Origin: Flavobacteriaceae bacterium | GTDB lineage: Bacteria; Bacteroidota; Bacteroidia; Flavobacteriales; Flavobacteriaceae | Length of the DNA: 64,000 nt | NCBI GenBank assembly: GCA_013215105.1 | Contig: JABSPL010000189.1 | Span: 1-64,000 of the forward strand | Reading direction: 5' to 3' | Shown: positions 1-8,426 of the stretch, piece after piece | Layout of the letters: each line of letters begins with the position of its first letter | How positions within the stretch are numbered: position 1 is the first letter of the stretch | Notes under the pieces: generated by a model | The model's input: the letters and a program-made list of their open reading frames with translations, nothing else | The model's database searches: none | What the model was told of the DNA's origin: nothing | Position numbers and translations under genes: made by a program

Positions 1-111
1 AGACCTTGTTTTTATTAGTTTTCCAAACATTGTTTTCTATTTTCACAACAAATCTACTCTTTATTACCTAGCTTTCAAAAGTTTTAACAATCTTTAACCC
101 AAAATAACAAC

Positions 112-1197
112 CTAAACCTTATCTATACAACCTTCTCCTATAAAGTCTGATATATACTTACCCGAATCACAGAAAACCTTCAAATCCGATTCTACAAACC
201 TTAAAATAACATCCTTTTCTTTTTCTGGAAAAAGCAGATGAACATTCGCTCCTGCATCTAAAGTGAAACATAAATCAGAACCTGTAGAACGTCTAAATTC
301 CCATATCTTTTCTATTATCTGTAAAGTATTTGGCTTCATTAATATAAAATAAGGACTACTTGTCATCATCATAGAATGAAGAGTCAAAGCCTCTAATTCG
401 ACCAATTTAACAAACTTCTTTAAATCTCCAGAAATAAGTATTTCTTTTAATTTTAATATATTTTCCTTAGCCTGAACAAAACGTATCTCAGCATAAGGAT
501 GACCATTCATAAGCTGATGACCAACCGTGCTAGAAACTTGTTTTTCGCCTCTATCAACCAACAAAACTATATCTTGATAATTTTCAAAATTAGAATGTAT
601 CTTATAAGGAAACTTCACCCCATAAACATCGGAGCTACCCTCTATATCCTGAGTTTCTCCCCATACCACAACCCTACCATGAGTACTTCTGGCAGCACTA
701 CCCGAACCTATTCTTGCCAAAAAAGACGATTTTTCTCTAAAATATTTATCGCTTATATCTGAGTTTATTTGCTTTTCCAATTTCATAAGACAAACCGATA
801 AAGCTGCCATTCCCGATGCCGAAGAAGCTATACCACTGCTGTGAGGAAAAGAATTATGAGTATGTATTTCAAAAATATAATCCTTTATAAATGGAATATA
901 TTTTTTTGTTCTAGTTAAAAATAATTCTATTTTAGGTCTGAAATCTTCTTTCAATTCCCCGTCTAAATATATTTTAAAGTCTAAAGAATCATTTTCAGTC
1001 TCTTTCTTTTCAAAAAACAATTCAGTCTTAGTAAAACAATTATTAAGTGTAAAACTCAAAGAAGGATTAGTAGGTATTTGTATATCTTTCTTACCCCAAT
1101 ACTTAACCAAAGCTATATTACTAGGTGCTTTTGAGACAAAACTGCCTTTTAAGACACTACTATTAATTGTTTTTTTTGCTATAAATATTTCTGACAT
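112..1197 (-). CDS. mvaD: Diphosphomevalonate decarboxylase
   Basis: This cytosolic GHMP-superfamily enzyme performs the ATP-dependent decarboxylation of mevalonate diphosphate to isopentenyl diphosphate. The 361-residue product has the family N-terminus SNIALVKYWGK (about residues 26-36), the nucleotide-binding loop SSGIASSASG near 120-130, and the GSGSAARS stretch that carries substrate-contacting residues; length is normal for the family. I start at the ATG ending at 1197. An in-frame TTG one codon upstream is less likely, because a TATATTTG promoter element ends only about 18 nt upstream. It lies downstream of anmK, separated by 85 nt. The mevalonate kinase of the same pathway is 18 kb away (19038-19958), so the pathway genes are not in one operon here. 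Function is very secure. Confidence 0.96.
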   Translation of the reverse strand: MSEIFIAKKTINSSVLKGSFVSKAPSNIALVKYWGKKDIQIPTNPSLSFTLNNCFTKTELFFEKKETENDSLDFKIYLDGELKEDFRPKIELFLTRTKKYIPFIKDYIFEIHTHNSFPHSSGIASSASGMAALSVCLMKLEKQINSDISDKYFREKSSFLARIGSGSAARSTHGRVVVWGETQDIEGSSDVYGVKFPYKIHSNFENYQDIVLLVDRGEKQVSSTVGHQLMNGHPYAEIRFVQAKENILKLKEILISGDLKKFVKLVELEALTLHSMMMTSSPYFILMKPNTLQIIEKIWEFRRSTGSDLCFTLDAGANVHLLFPEKEKDVILRFVESDLKVFCDSGKYISDFIGEGCIDKV

Positions 1198-1214
1198 CAA
1201 TATTATTGTTTTTG

Positions 1215-1222
1215 CAAATATA
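1215..1222 (-). promoter_or_regulatory. -7 promoter element for mvaD
   Basis: TATATTTG on the minus strand fits the Bacteroidota -7 consensus TANNTTTG and ends 18 nt from the mvaD ATG. No clear TTTG is seen at the expected -33 distance, so this is a half-site. It suggests mvaD can be transcribed separately from anmK. Confidence 0.45.
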
Positions 1223-1284
1223 TATTTAAGCTAAATACTAAACTAGTCTATATGAGTTTTATTTTTTATTGGGAAAAATAAAAT

Positions 1285-2337
1285 TTAAAAATCATAAACA
1301 ACCCCCGAACTATGATCTCTACTAGCCCCAGTCACACTAGCCAAACAATTATTTTCTCCTTTATCTTTCAAATAAGCTAATAAACCAAAAACTATAGCTT
1401 CTTTAAAATTTACTATTTCATCATTTGGTATTATTATCTTACATTTTGTTTTTTCTTTCAGAATATCAATCAAAAAGTCATTAAAGACTCCTCCTCCAGT
1501 TATTAAAACATCATTACCTCCTTTAAAAACATCTATTTTACTCATCTGAAAAACTATATGATGTATATAAGTATTCATTATATCTTCTATAGAAATATCA
1601 TAACCTACTATACAAGGTAAAACCGAGGAAATGACATATTCCAAGCCCAAAGAACTAGGTTTATCATTATAGTAAGCCAAAGAGTTCAAATTCTCATACA
1701 AAGCCTTATTAAAACAACCCGATTTAGCTATCTCACCTCTATCATCGTATTTAAAACCTTTCTTTTCTGAAAAAAAATTCAAAACAGTATTCACAGGGAC
1801 TATATCGTAAGCTATCCTTTTACCTTCTTTCAGATAAGAAATATTAGCAAAACCACCTATATTAAGACAGGCATCATAGTCAAAATACAATAAACTATCA
1901 CCTATAGGTACTAATGGAGCTCCTTGACCTCCTAAAGCAATATCAGGACTTCTGAAGTCGCAAATAACTTTAAAGCCAGTATTCGCTGCCAAAACAGCCC
2001 CATTCCCTATTTGCAAAGTAAATCCTTTATCAGGTTGATGAAAAACAGTATGCCCGTGCGAACTCACTATATCTACTGATTTTATATCATTTTCAGATAC
2101 AAATTCATTTACTAAATTAGCCAAATACAAGCCATATTCAGAGTCTAACTCTAATAAACTTTCAGAAGAAATATTCATAGATTTCTTAAGTTTACTTAAC
2201 CAAACATCATCATATTCTATAGTTTTGGATAATATAAGTTCAAACTTAGTTTCACTATAAAACTTCATATAAGCTATATCTACTCCATCTAAAGAAGTTC
2301 CCGACATAAGAGCTATAATATAAGTTGGCTTATTCAT
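1285..2337 (-). CDS. anmK: Anhydro-N-acetylmuramic acid kinase
   Basis: AnmK phosphorylates and opens 1,6-anhydro-MurNAc released during cell-wall turnover, giving MurNAc-6-phosphate for peptidoglycan recycling. The 350-residue product has the hallmark MSGTSLDG near residue 11, SSHGHTVFHQP, and the catalytic-region sequence CDFRSPDIALGGQGAPL, in the expected order and at full length. It follows the DUF4159 gene by 3 nt in a tight minus-strand series (cyclotransferase, barrel, rsmE, DUF4159, anmK), so co-transcription is likely. No MurNAc-6-P etherase is visible in the window. Confidence 0.95.
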   Translation of the reverse strand: MNKPTYIIALMSGTSLDGVDIAYMKFYSETKFELILSKTIEYDDVWLSKLKKSMNISSESLLELDSEYGLYLANLVNEFVSENDIKSVDIVSSHGHTVFHQPDKGFTLQIGNGAVLAANTGFKVICDFRSPDIALGGQGAPLVPIGDSLLYFDYDACLNIGGFANISYLKEGKRIAYDIVPVNTVLNFFSEKKGFKYDDRGEIAKSGCFNKALYENLNSLAYYNDKPSSLGLEYVISSVLPCIVGYDISIEDIMNTYIHHIVFQMSKIDVFKGGNDVLITGGGVFNDFLIDILKEKTKCKIIIPNDEIVNFKEAIVFGLLAYLKDKGENNCLASVTGASRDHSSGVVYDF

Positions 2338-2340
2338 ATT

Positions 2341-2982
2341 CTAGTTTTCAAAAACATAATTAACAATATTAGCTCCCATTTTGAGTGCTTTAAGTCTAGT
2401 TTCTACTGAGTCATTATGAATATTAACATCTTCCCAGCCATCACTCAAATCTGACTCGTAGTCATAAAAGCAAACAAGTCTATTTTTATAGAATAAACCG
2501 TAAGCTTTAGGCTGTTTATCGTCGTGTTCGTGTATTTTAGGCATCCCTTCTACAAACAAAAAGGGCTTTTTGAAAATATTATGAGTACTGGGTAATTCGA
2601 CAAATTCTAAATCAGGAAATACTTTTTTCATCTCCCTTCTTATATAAACATCCAAACCGTAATTATCGGAAACATGTAAAAACCCGCCAGAAACCAGGTA
2701 TTTCCTTAAATTAGAAACATCCTGATCGTCCATATAAACATTACCATGCCCTGTTGCAAAAATTATAGCATATTTGAATATATTTTCGCTTTTAACATCT
2801 ACTATATCTATATTTTTATCTATAAAAGTGTTTATATTTTTATTACAAAAACCTATAAGATTAGGCAATGCCGTAGGGTTAGAATACCAATCTCCACCGC
2901 CTTGATATTTTAATCTGGCTACTTTTTGAGAGCTAATATTTACACTAAAGACAAAACTTAAGGCTAATAAAAATATTTTCAT
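2341..2982 (-). CDS. DUF4159 secreted protein
   Basis: A 213-residue protein with a short flavobacterial signal peptide (cleavage likely before QK, residues 19-20) and the DUF4159 core: the opening YQGGGDWYSNPTALPNL, the ATGHG segment near the middle and GGFLHVSDNYGLD. The fold resembles glutamine-amidotransferase/ThuA-like domains, but I know of no proven activity. It is periplasmic by inference. It sits 2 nt downstream of rsmE and 3 nt upstream of anmK, so it is probably part of that operon. The family is typically of this length in Bacteroidota. Confidence 0.85.
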   Translation of the reverse strand: MKIFLLALSFVFSVNISSQKVARLKYQGGGDWYSNPTALPNLIGFCNKNINTFIDKNIDIVDVKSENIFKYAIIFATGHGNVYMDDQDVSNLRKYLVSGGFLHVSDNYGLDVYIRREMKKVFPDLEFVELPSTHNIFKKPFLFVEGMPKIHEHDDKQPKAYGLFYKNRLVCFYDYESDLSDGWEDVNIHNDSVETRLKALKMGANIVNYVFEN

Positions 2983-2984
2983 AA

Positions 2985-3692
2985 CTATTCATTTATAAAG
3001 CAAGCTGTGTGTACTGCAACTAATGCTGCGGTTTCCGTTCTCAGCCTACTATCACCCAAAGATACAGGTTTATAGTTATTATCTATAGCTATTTCTATTT
3101 CTTTTGGGCTAAAATCACCTTCAGGACCTATCAAAATAGTATAATTTCCATTTTCTTCTAAACTTCCCTTCAACGATTGCTTATTAGTATCTTCACAATG
3201 AGCTATAAAAAGTTGACCTTCTTTTGTTTTTAATATAAATTCCTTAAGACTAATAGCTTCATTTATTTTAGGCTTATAATACTTCAAAGACTGCTTCATA
3301 GCCGAAATCACTATTTTATCTAACCTTTCATATTTAAGCATTTTCCTTTCAGACCTATCACAAAGCACAAAACTTACCTCATCTACACCTATCTCTGTAG
3401 CTTTTTCCAAAAACCACTCTATTCGGTCTATATTTTTGGTAGCCGCTATTACTATGTGTATTTTATAGTTACGCCCTATTGGTTTTTCTATTATATCTTT
3501 TATATTAACTGTACATTTTTTATCATTTGCTATAGATATTTCTACTACAAACAAAAAATGATTCCCATCGGTAATATAAAGCAAATCTCCTTCTACTTTC
3601 CTTAGAACCTTCACTATATGCCTGCTTTCTTCTTTATCGAAAGTGTATTGTTCAGACTCTTTATTTATAGTATTTGAATAAAATAATTGCAT
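2985..3692 (-). CDS. rsmE: 16S rRNA (uracil1498-N3)-methyltransferase
   Basis: RsmE methylates N3 of U1498 in 16S rRNA using S-adenosylmethionine. The 235-residue product has the N-terminal PUA-like segment (HIVKVLRKVEGD) and the C-terminal SPOUT knot with IGPEGDFSPKEIE and LGDSRLRTETAALVA, which form the SAM-binding trefoil. Length is typical. It abuts the upstream barrel-protein gene (1-nt gap) and the downstream DUF4159 gene (2-nt gap), so all three are probably translated from one message. Confidence 0.95.
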   Translation of the reverse strand: MQLFYSNTINKESEQYTFDKEESRHIVKVLRKVEGDLLYITDGNHFLFVVEISIANDKKCTVNIKDIIEKPIGRNYKIHIVIAATKNIDRIEWFLEKATEIGVDEVSFVLCDRSERKMLKYERLDKIVISAMKQSLKYYKPKINEAISLKEFILKTKEGQLFIAHCEDTNKQSLKGSLEENGNYTILIGPEGDFSPKEIEIAIDNNYKPVSLGDSRLRTETAALVAVHTACFINE

Positions 3693-3693
3693 A

Positions 3694-4563
3694 TTAATTA
3701 AATAATGATTTTCTACCTCTCTTCCTTACTACAGGATTTTTATCTTTATATCTTCTTCTATGATCGGTACTTATTCTGAATGAAACCCCAAAATTAAAAA
3801 AATACTTAGGAGTTACTTTACCAAAAGAATTACCTCCTGACACTTTTATATTAATATCACGCCCCATCATATAAACAAGACCTAGGTTAGTGTCAAAGAA
3901 AAAATCTGCCCTTTTGAAATCACCAAAATACTCAAAAAACACAGACGTACTTCTAACTATCTCTAATTGATAATTCTGTCCATAAGAGTATCTTTTACTT
4001 CCATCTTCTTTATTAGTTATTCTAATATTTGTTGTCATAGATAAAATATCAGAAAGCTGATTCCTAAGCAACAAACTAACGCTTAAATCTTTATACTCTT
4101 CCATTTTAACATCAGAATTTTTATAAGCGTAACCTACCAAAACACTAACATTAGGAACAAACCTACTATAATCATAGTCTGTATCGTAATTAAAATCATA
4201 CTTACTATACAAACTCAATTTTAAGCTAGGTTTTATTATAAAATCGGCTTTCTTAATGGTTTCTATATTAGGATCTATATTAACATTATAGCTATTACTA
4301 TAGTAAGCCAAACCTCCAAATTCCAGATAATCTAAAAATTTAGAAAACCTCCCTTTCATCATATAATTAGTTCTATACAATATAAAATCCTCATTAGGAT
4401 CATCTTCATTACTAATACCCATATCTATATCCACTCCTAAAAAACCACTATCTATAATATCGGGTATATTCATATTTCTAGTACTGTATTCATATATTCT
4501 GTCTTGAGAATACATGAATACAGTACTAAATAAAAAGATAATGATTAAAATTTTATTTGGCAT
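3694..4563 (-). CDS. Predicted outer-membrane beta-barrel protein
   Basis: A 289-residue protein with a signal peptide (about residues 1-19, ending YSQ). After it come alternating hydrophobic/polar segments with many aromatic ends, such as FEYFGDFKRADFFFDTNLGLVY and YFFNFGVSFRIS, which look like barrel strands. The last 20 residues are basic. The C-terminal half resembles the phenol_MetA_deg type of barrel found widely in Bacteroidota, but that is only an impression. It lies between the cyclotransferase lipoprotein gene and rsmE with gaps of 9 and 1 nt. No substrate can be named. Confidence 0.5.
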   Translation of the reverse strand: MPNKILIIIFLFSTVFMYSQDRIYEYSTRNMNIPDIIDSGFLGVDIDMGISNEDDPNEDFILYRTNYMMKGRFSKFLDYLEFGGLAYYSNSYNVNIDPNIETIKKADFIIKPSLKLSLYSKYDFNYDTDYDYSRFVPNVSVLVGYAYKNSDVKMEEYKDLSVSLLLRNQLSDILSMTTNIRITNKEDGSKRYSYGQNYQLEIVRSTSVFFEYFGDFKRADFFFDTNLGLVYMMGRDINIKVSGGNSFGKVTPKYFFNFGVSFRISTDHRRRYKDKNPVVRKRGRKSLFN

Positions 4564-4572
4564 TATAAAGGC

Positions 4573-5634
4573 TTAATTATTTTTTATCAACTCTATCTCA
4601 AATATCTTGCCCCATCGTTTACCTGTCACATAAAGTTTCCCGGTTTGCTTATTATAAGCAATACCATTCAGAACCTCGTCTTCACTATCTAAACTCTGTC
4701 CTTTTCTTATTTCTTTCCAAAGTCTGGTCATATCGACCATAGCTTCCAGTTTACCATTTTTAGGATTTATTATAAGTATAGTGTTTTTTTTGTACTTATT
4801 AGCATATATCATACCGTCAATATACTCTAGTTCATTCAATTCACTGACTTTAGTTTTATTAGTATATACTTCTATATATTTAACTTCTTTATGTGTTTCA
4901 GGGTCTAGAAACCATATTTTCTCTGTTCCGTCCGATTTTATAAGAAACTCTTCATTATGAGTTAAACCCCATCCTTCTTTACTTTTAGAATATTTAAACT
5001 CTTTTTGCTTTTTAAAATCATCTATACTATATACAAAACCTTTACCAGATTGCCAAGTCAGTATATGTATATTATTATTAAAAATAGTCATTCCCTCTGC
5101 AAATATATTTTTATCAAATTCTATTTTCTTTAATATTTCTCCTGTTTTAAGATCTACTTTATTAAGAGAAGACTTCCCTCGCAAGCCCGTAGTTTCATAA
5201 AGTTCATTATCATAAAACTCCAAACCTTGAGTATACGATTTCTTATTATGCTTATAAGAGTTGATTATCTTAAAATCGTATATTTCTGGAGATTCATCAG
5301 AAAGTATCGTTATGTCATTTCTTATCTTTTTAGACTTTTTCTCGTAAAAAACAACAGCAGTTATTACTTGTTTTCCCAGTTTACAGCCCTTCAAAGACAT
5401 CTTAAAGGATGATTCTCCTTTATTATCTTGTTTTTTTCCGTCTAAATAAAATATCACTCTATCGAAGTCTATATTATTGGCCTCAGACAAACTAATATTT
5501 ATTTCAGAGCCTAAAACCGCCTTCTTTGGGCTTTCTAGCTTGAATTTATACTTAGTCTCGCAAGACATATTAACAAAAATTACGGCTATTAATAGCAGTA
5601 TTACTCTAGTGTTTAAAAAATTATGTGTTTTCAT
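4573..5634 (-). CDS. Glutaminyl-peptide cyclotransferase lipoprotein
   Basis: Bacterial-type glutamine cyclotransferase (five-bladed propeller) that converts N-terminal Gln of proteins to pyroglutamate. The propeller is in the C-terminal two thirds: YTQGLEFYDNELYETTG, FAEGMTI, EGWGLTHN, SDGTEKIWFLDP, NELEYIDGMIYAN and LNGIAYN. I start at the ATG ending at 5634, giving 353 residues with a lipoprotein signal and Cys at residue 25; the longer reading frame (to 5742) would overrun the divergent L31 gene and its promoter. Many flavobacterial secreted proteins mature to an N-terminal Gln (signal peptides end in AQ), so an envelope cyclotransferase has plausible substrates. Confidence 0.88.
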   Translation of the reverse strand: MKTHNFLNTRVILLLIAVIFVNMSCETKYKFKLESPKKAVLGSEINISLSEANNIDFDRVIFYLDGKKQDNKGESSFKMSLKGCKLGKQVITAVVFYEKKSKKIRNDITILSDESPEIYDFKIINSYKHNKKSYTQGLEFYDNELYETTGLRGKSSLNKVDLKTGEILKKIEFDKNIFAEGMTIFNNNIHILTWQSGKGFVYSIDDFKKQKEFKYSKSKEGWGLTHNEEFLIKSDGTEKIWFLDPETHKEVKYIEVYTNKTKVSELNELEYIDGMIYANKYKKNTILIINPKNGKLEAMVDMTRLWKEIRKGQSLDSEDEVLNGIAYNKQTGKLYVTGKRWGKIFEIELIKNN

Positions 5635-5656
5635 TGTAAATAAATAATGTTTTTTA

Positions 5657-5686
5657 TTTGATTTCTCAAAAATATGATTAAATTTG
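5657..5686 (+). promoter_or_regulatory. Promoter of rpmE2
   Basis: TTTG, an 18-nt spacer and TAAATTTG form a full Bacteroidota-type promoter; the -7 element lies 38 nt before the L31 start codon. Confidence 0.75.
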
Positions 5687-5724
5687 CATTTTGAAAAATA
5701 AATGAACACTAAAATATAATAAAG

Positions 5725-5997
5725 ATGAAAAAAGGAATACATCCTGAAAACTACAGAATGGTTGCATTTAAAGATATGTCAAATGGCGATGTATTTCTAT
5801 GTAAATCGGTAGCAGATACTAGAGACACATTAGAGCACGAAGGTGTTGAATATCCTCTATTTAAACTAGACATATCTAGAACTTCGCACCCTTTCTATAC
5901 AGGTAAAACTAAGCTAATAGATACTGCTGGTCGTATTGACAAGTTCAAGACTAAGTATGCTAAAGCTAAAGTAAAGGCTCAAGAAGCTAAAAAATAA
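5725..5997 (+). CDS. rpmE2: 50S ribosomal protein L31 type B
   Basis: A 90-residue ribosomal protein of the B type. It opens MKKGIHPENYRMVAFKDMSNGD and lacks the CxxC zinc-binding cysteines of the A type. The segment SRTSHPFYTGKTKLIDTAGRIDKF is diagnostic. The C-terminus is an Ala/Lys-rich tail. It is a single-gene unit with its own full promoter and an intrinsic terminator 17 nt after the stop. Type B paralogues replace the zinc form during zinc limitation in some bacteria; here it may simply be the only copy, which this window cannot show. Confidence 0.96.
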   Translation: MKKGIHPENYRMVAFKDMSNGDVFLCKSVADTRDTLEHEGVEYPLFKLDISRTSHPFYTGKTKLIDTAGRIDKFKTKYAKAKVKAQEAKK

Positions 5998-6013
5998 AAG
6001 ATTAAATTCTTAT

Positions 6014-6045
6014 AAAAAACCAGTCCAAGACTGGTTTTTTTTTGC
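6014..6045 (+). terminator. Intrinsic terminator of rpmE2
   Basis: Arms CCAGTC and GACTGG with a 3-nt loop, extended by A:T pairs and followed by a run of T. Confidence 0.9.
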
Positions 6046-6055
6046 TTTTTATTCA

Positions 6056-6063
6056 TATATTTG
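6056..6063 (+). promoter_or_regulatory. -7 element for the AI-2E permease gene
   Basis: TATATTTG matches TANNTTTG and overlaps the TTG at 6061, so that TTG would not be in the mRNA. This supports the ATG at 6082. No -33 TTTG at the usual distance. Confidence 0.45.
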
Positions 6064-6081
6064 AAACATAAAAACACATAT

Positions 6082-7164
6082 ATGCTATATAAAAATATAT
6101 CAAAAGGAATAATAAGAGCAGCATTAATAAGCATAAGCTTTATACTTATAGCCCTATTCCTGTACAAAATAACTTCAGTAATAGTATACATTACTATAGC
6201 TGCTATAATTTCTTTAATAGGCTCTCCGCTAAAAAACATACTTAACAAAAAACTAAAAATAAACAATACCATAGCTGTTTTTATAACTATATCATTATTT
6301 ATTTTTATTATAATAGCTGTTTTAGGGCTTTTCATACCTTTAATAATACAACAAGGTGAAAACATATCACTACTCGACTTTAACAAGCTAAAAGAAGACT
6401 TATCTGAGCTATTCGTAATATCGGAACAATACTTATCTAAATACAATTTAAATTTAGTAGAATTTCTAAAAAATATGGAACTATCTCCTGAAATGCTACA
6501 TATTTCTGAGTTTGTAAATGCCATAATAGGAGGATTAGGAAACCTTAGTATAGCTTTATTCTCTATTGTTTTTATTAGCTTTTTCTTTTTGAAAGACAGC
6601 AATATACTCAAAGACTCACTAGTATTAACTGTAAACGAACAAAACAAAGAAAAACTCTTAAAATCGTTAGTAACCATAAAAAACCTACTATCTAGATATT
6701 TTATAGGATTAGTTCTACAAATAACTTTATTGTTTATTATATACACTATAACCCTATCAATATTCGGCATAAACAACGCTATAGCTATAGCTTTCCTATG
6801 CTCTTTACTTAATCTTATTCCATACGTAGGCCCATTAATCGGGGCATTTATAATGCTTATACTCTCTATGACTAGCGATTTAAGTCTAGACTTTAACACA
6901 CAAATACTACCCACAACATCATACGTTATGACGGGGTATTTTATAGCTCAAATAATAGATAATTTCATAAGTCAACCTATTATATTTTCTAAAAGCGTAA
7001 AATCGCATCCTTTAGAAATATTTCTTATAATAATCATAGGAGGTATTTTATTCGGAATAATAGGTATGATGGTAGCTGTACCTTTTTATACTGTTGTAAA
7101 AGTTATATTAAAAACTTTCTTTTCCAAAAATAAAATAGTGAAATCATTAACTAAGCAAATATAA
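6082..7164 (+). CDS. AI-2E family transporter
   Basis: A 360-residue inner-membrane permease of the AI-2E/YdiK-PerM family. Eight hydrophobic segments are visible: paired helices at the N-terminus, a central amphipathic stretch, then a C-terminal bundle with the family sequence LNLIPYVGPLIGAF and the terminal GGILFGIIGMMVAVPFYTVVKV. Family members export small molecules, autoinducer-2 or Na+/H+; the substrate cannot be read from sequence. I start at the ATG at 6082 because the upstream TTG lies inside a promoter element. The stop codon abuts the GTG start of the next gene, so the two are likely co-transcribed. Confidence 0.88.
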   Translation: MLYKNISKGIIRAALISISFILIALFLYKITSVIVYITIAAIISLIGSPLKNILNKKLKINNTIAVFITISLFIFIIIAVLGLFIPLIIQQGENISLLDFNKLKEDLSELFVISEQYLSKYNLNLVEFLKNMELSPEMLHISEFVNAIIGGLGNLSIALFSIVFISFFFLKDSNILKDSLVLTVNEQNKEKLLKSLVTIKNLLSRYFIGLVLQITLLFIIYTITLSIFGINNAIAIAFLCSLLNLIPYVGPLIGAFIMLILSMTSDLSLDFNTQILPTTSYVMTGYFIAQIIDNFISQPIIFSKSVKSHPLEIFLIIIIGGILFGIIGMMVAVPFYTVVKVILKTFFSKNKIVKSLTKQI

Positions 7165-8346
7165 GTGATCAATAAAAACATACTTACCAAATCGGTTCAA
7201 GATTTTATTAACCAAAACTTAAATATAGCAATAGACAAACTACTATTCTCTAAACCTGTATTCGAGAACATAAACAATTCCGAATTAGCAGACCAAATAG
7301 TAGCCAAAAACAAATGTATCAAAAAACTACCTCTATGGTTCAGAACATCTAATATATACCTCCCTAAACCCTTGAGTATAGAACAAAGTTCTTCTGAAAA
7401 AAGCGCAAAATACAAGGCTAGTTTAGTAAGAGGGAAATCGCTCATAGACCTTACGGGAGGTTTTGGAGTTGATGACTATTACTTTGCTCAAAAAATAGAT
7501 AAAGTGATACATTGCGAAATAAACAAAGAACTTTCCGAAATAGTAAAACACAACACTTCTATTCTAAAAGCAAATAATATAGAATGTAAAAACTTAGATT
7601 CGACCCAATATATAAAAGAAAACAAAAATAAATATGACTGGATTTTCATAGATCCATCTAGGAGAAACAAAACCAAAGGAAAAGTATTCCTAATAGAAGA
7701 CTGTAGCCCTAATTTACCCGAAATACTTGATGATTTACTAGATAAATCAGAAAATATAATGGTCAAATTTGCTCCTATGCTAGACATAAGCGAGGCCTTA
7801 AGAAAAATACCTTTTATATACAAAGTAGAAGTAGTAGCTGTCGACAATAACGTAAAAGAAATACTCCTTTTTATAAACAAAAAAGAAAGTAACGATATAT
7901 TTTACAGAGCAATAAACATAACCAAACACAGTAATGATATATTTGATTACTATCCCCTAAAAACACACATACCGACATATTCCACACCCAAAAAATATCT
8001 ATTTGAACCTAACTCAGCTATAAACAAAACAGGAGCTTTTTTAGCTATTTGCTCTAAGTTCGAAATAGACAAACTAAGTAAAAATAGTCATCTATACACT
8101 AGTGAAAAATTAATTGATTTCCCAGGAAGAAGATTTGAAATAATAGAAACAGCACAGTACAAACCCAAATTATTAAAGAACAAATTCAAGGATAACAAAG
8201 CTAATATAGCTATAAAAAACTTTCCTGATAGTGTAGAAAAAATAAGAAAAAAGACCAAAATAAAAGATGGAGGTAACGATTATGTGTTCTTCACAAAAGA
8301 TATCAACGACAAACCTATGGTTTTAATATGCAAACAGATATTCTAA
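7165..8346 (+). CDS. THUMP-like class I SAM methyltransferase
   Basis: A 393-residue protein of the PG_1098-type family of Bacteroidota: a class I methyltransferase domain followed by a ferredoxin-like/THUMP-like C-terminal region. The SAM site is LIDLTGGFGVDDYYFA (about residues 93-108) with the acidic CEINKEL after the next strand. DWIFIDPSRR near residue 160 is the catalytic-loop position, with DPSRR in place of the DPPY of many N-methylating enzymes. An RNA substrate is likely, but the exact target is unknown to me. The start is GTG directly after the previous stop codon, suggesting translational coupling. Confidence 0.82.
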   Translation: MINKNILTKSVQDFINQNLNIAIDKLLFSKPVFENINNSELADQIVAKNKCIKKLPLWFRTSNIYLPKPLSIEQSSSEKSAKYKASLVRGKSLIDLTGGFGVDDYYFAQKIDKVIHCEINKELSEIVKHNTSILKANNIECKNLDSTQYIKENKNKYDWIFIDPSRRNKTKGKVFLIEDCSPNLPEILDDLLDKSENIMVKFAPMLDISEALRKIPFIYKVEVVAVDNNVKEILLFINKKESNDIFYRAINITKHSNDIFDYYPLKTHIPTYSTPKKYLFEPNSAINKTGAFLAICSKFEIDKLSKNSHLYTSEKLIDFPGRRFEIIETAQYKPKLLKNKFKDNKANIAIKNFPDSVEKIRKKTKIKDGGNDYVFFTKDINDKPMVLICKQIF

Positions 8347-8375
8347 GCCAACCCATAAAGACAATTTTAACCTAC

Positions 8376-8405
8376 AAAAAAAGCCCACCCTCAGGCAGAC
8401 TTTTT
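8376..8405 (-). terminator. Intrinsic terminator of asnS
   Basis: On the minus strand AGTCTGCC and GGTGGGCT pair with G:U wobbles and are followed by T7. Read on the plus strand the same arms contain C:A mismatches, so the hairpin is built for minus-strand RNA. Confidence 0.7.
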
Positions 8406-8426
8406 ATTATAATTCACAATCAGATA

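Noticed and set aside
1258-1288. A/T-only hairpin between anmK and mvaD as a terminator
   Set aside because: The stem has almost no G:C pairs and overlaps the anmK stop; too weak to claim.
5979-6914. A 311-codon minus-strand open frame opposite the AI-2E permease gene
   Set aside because: It is the mirror of a clear permease gene, runs through the L31 terminator and has no family features.
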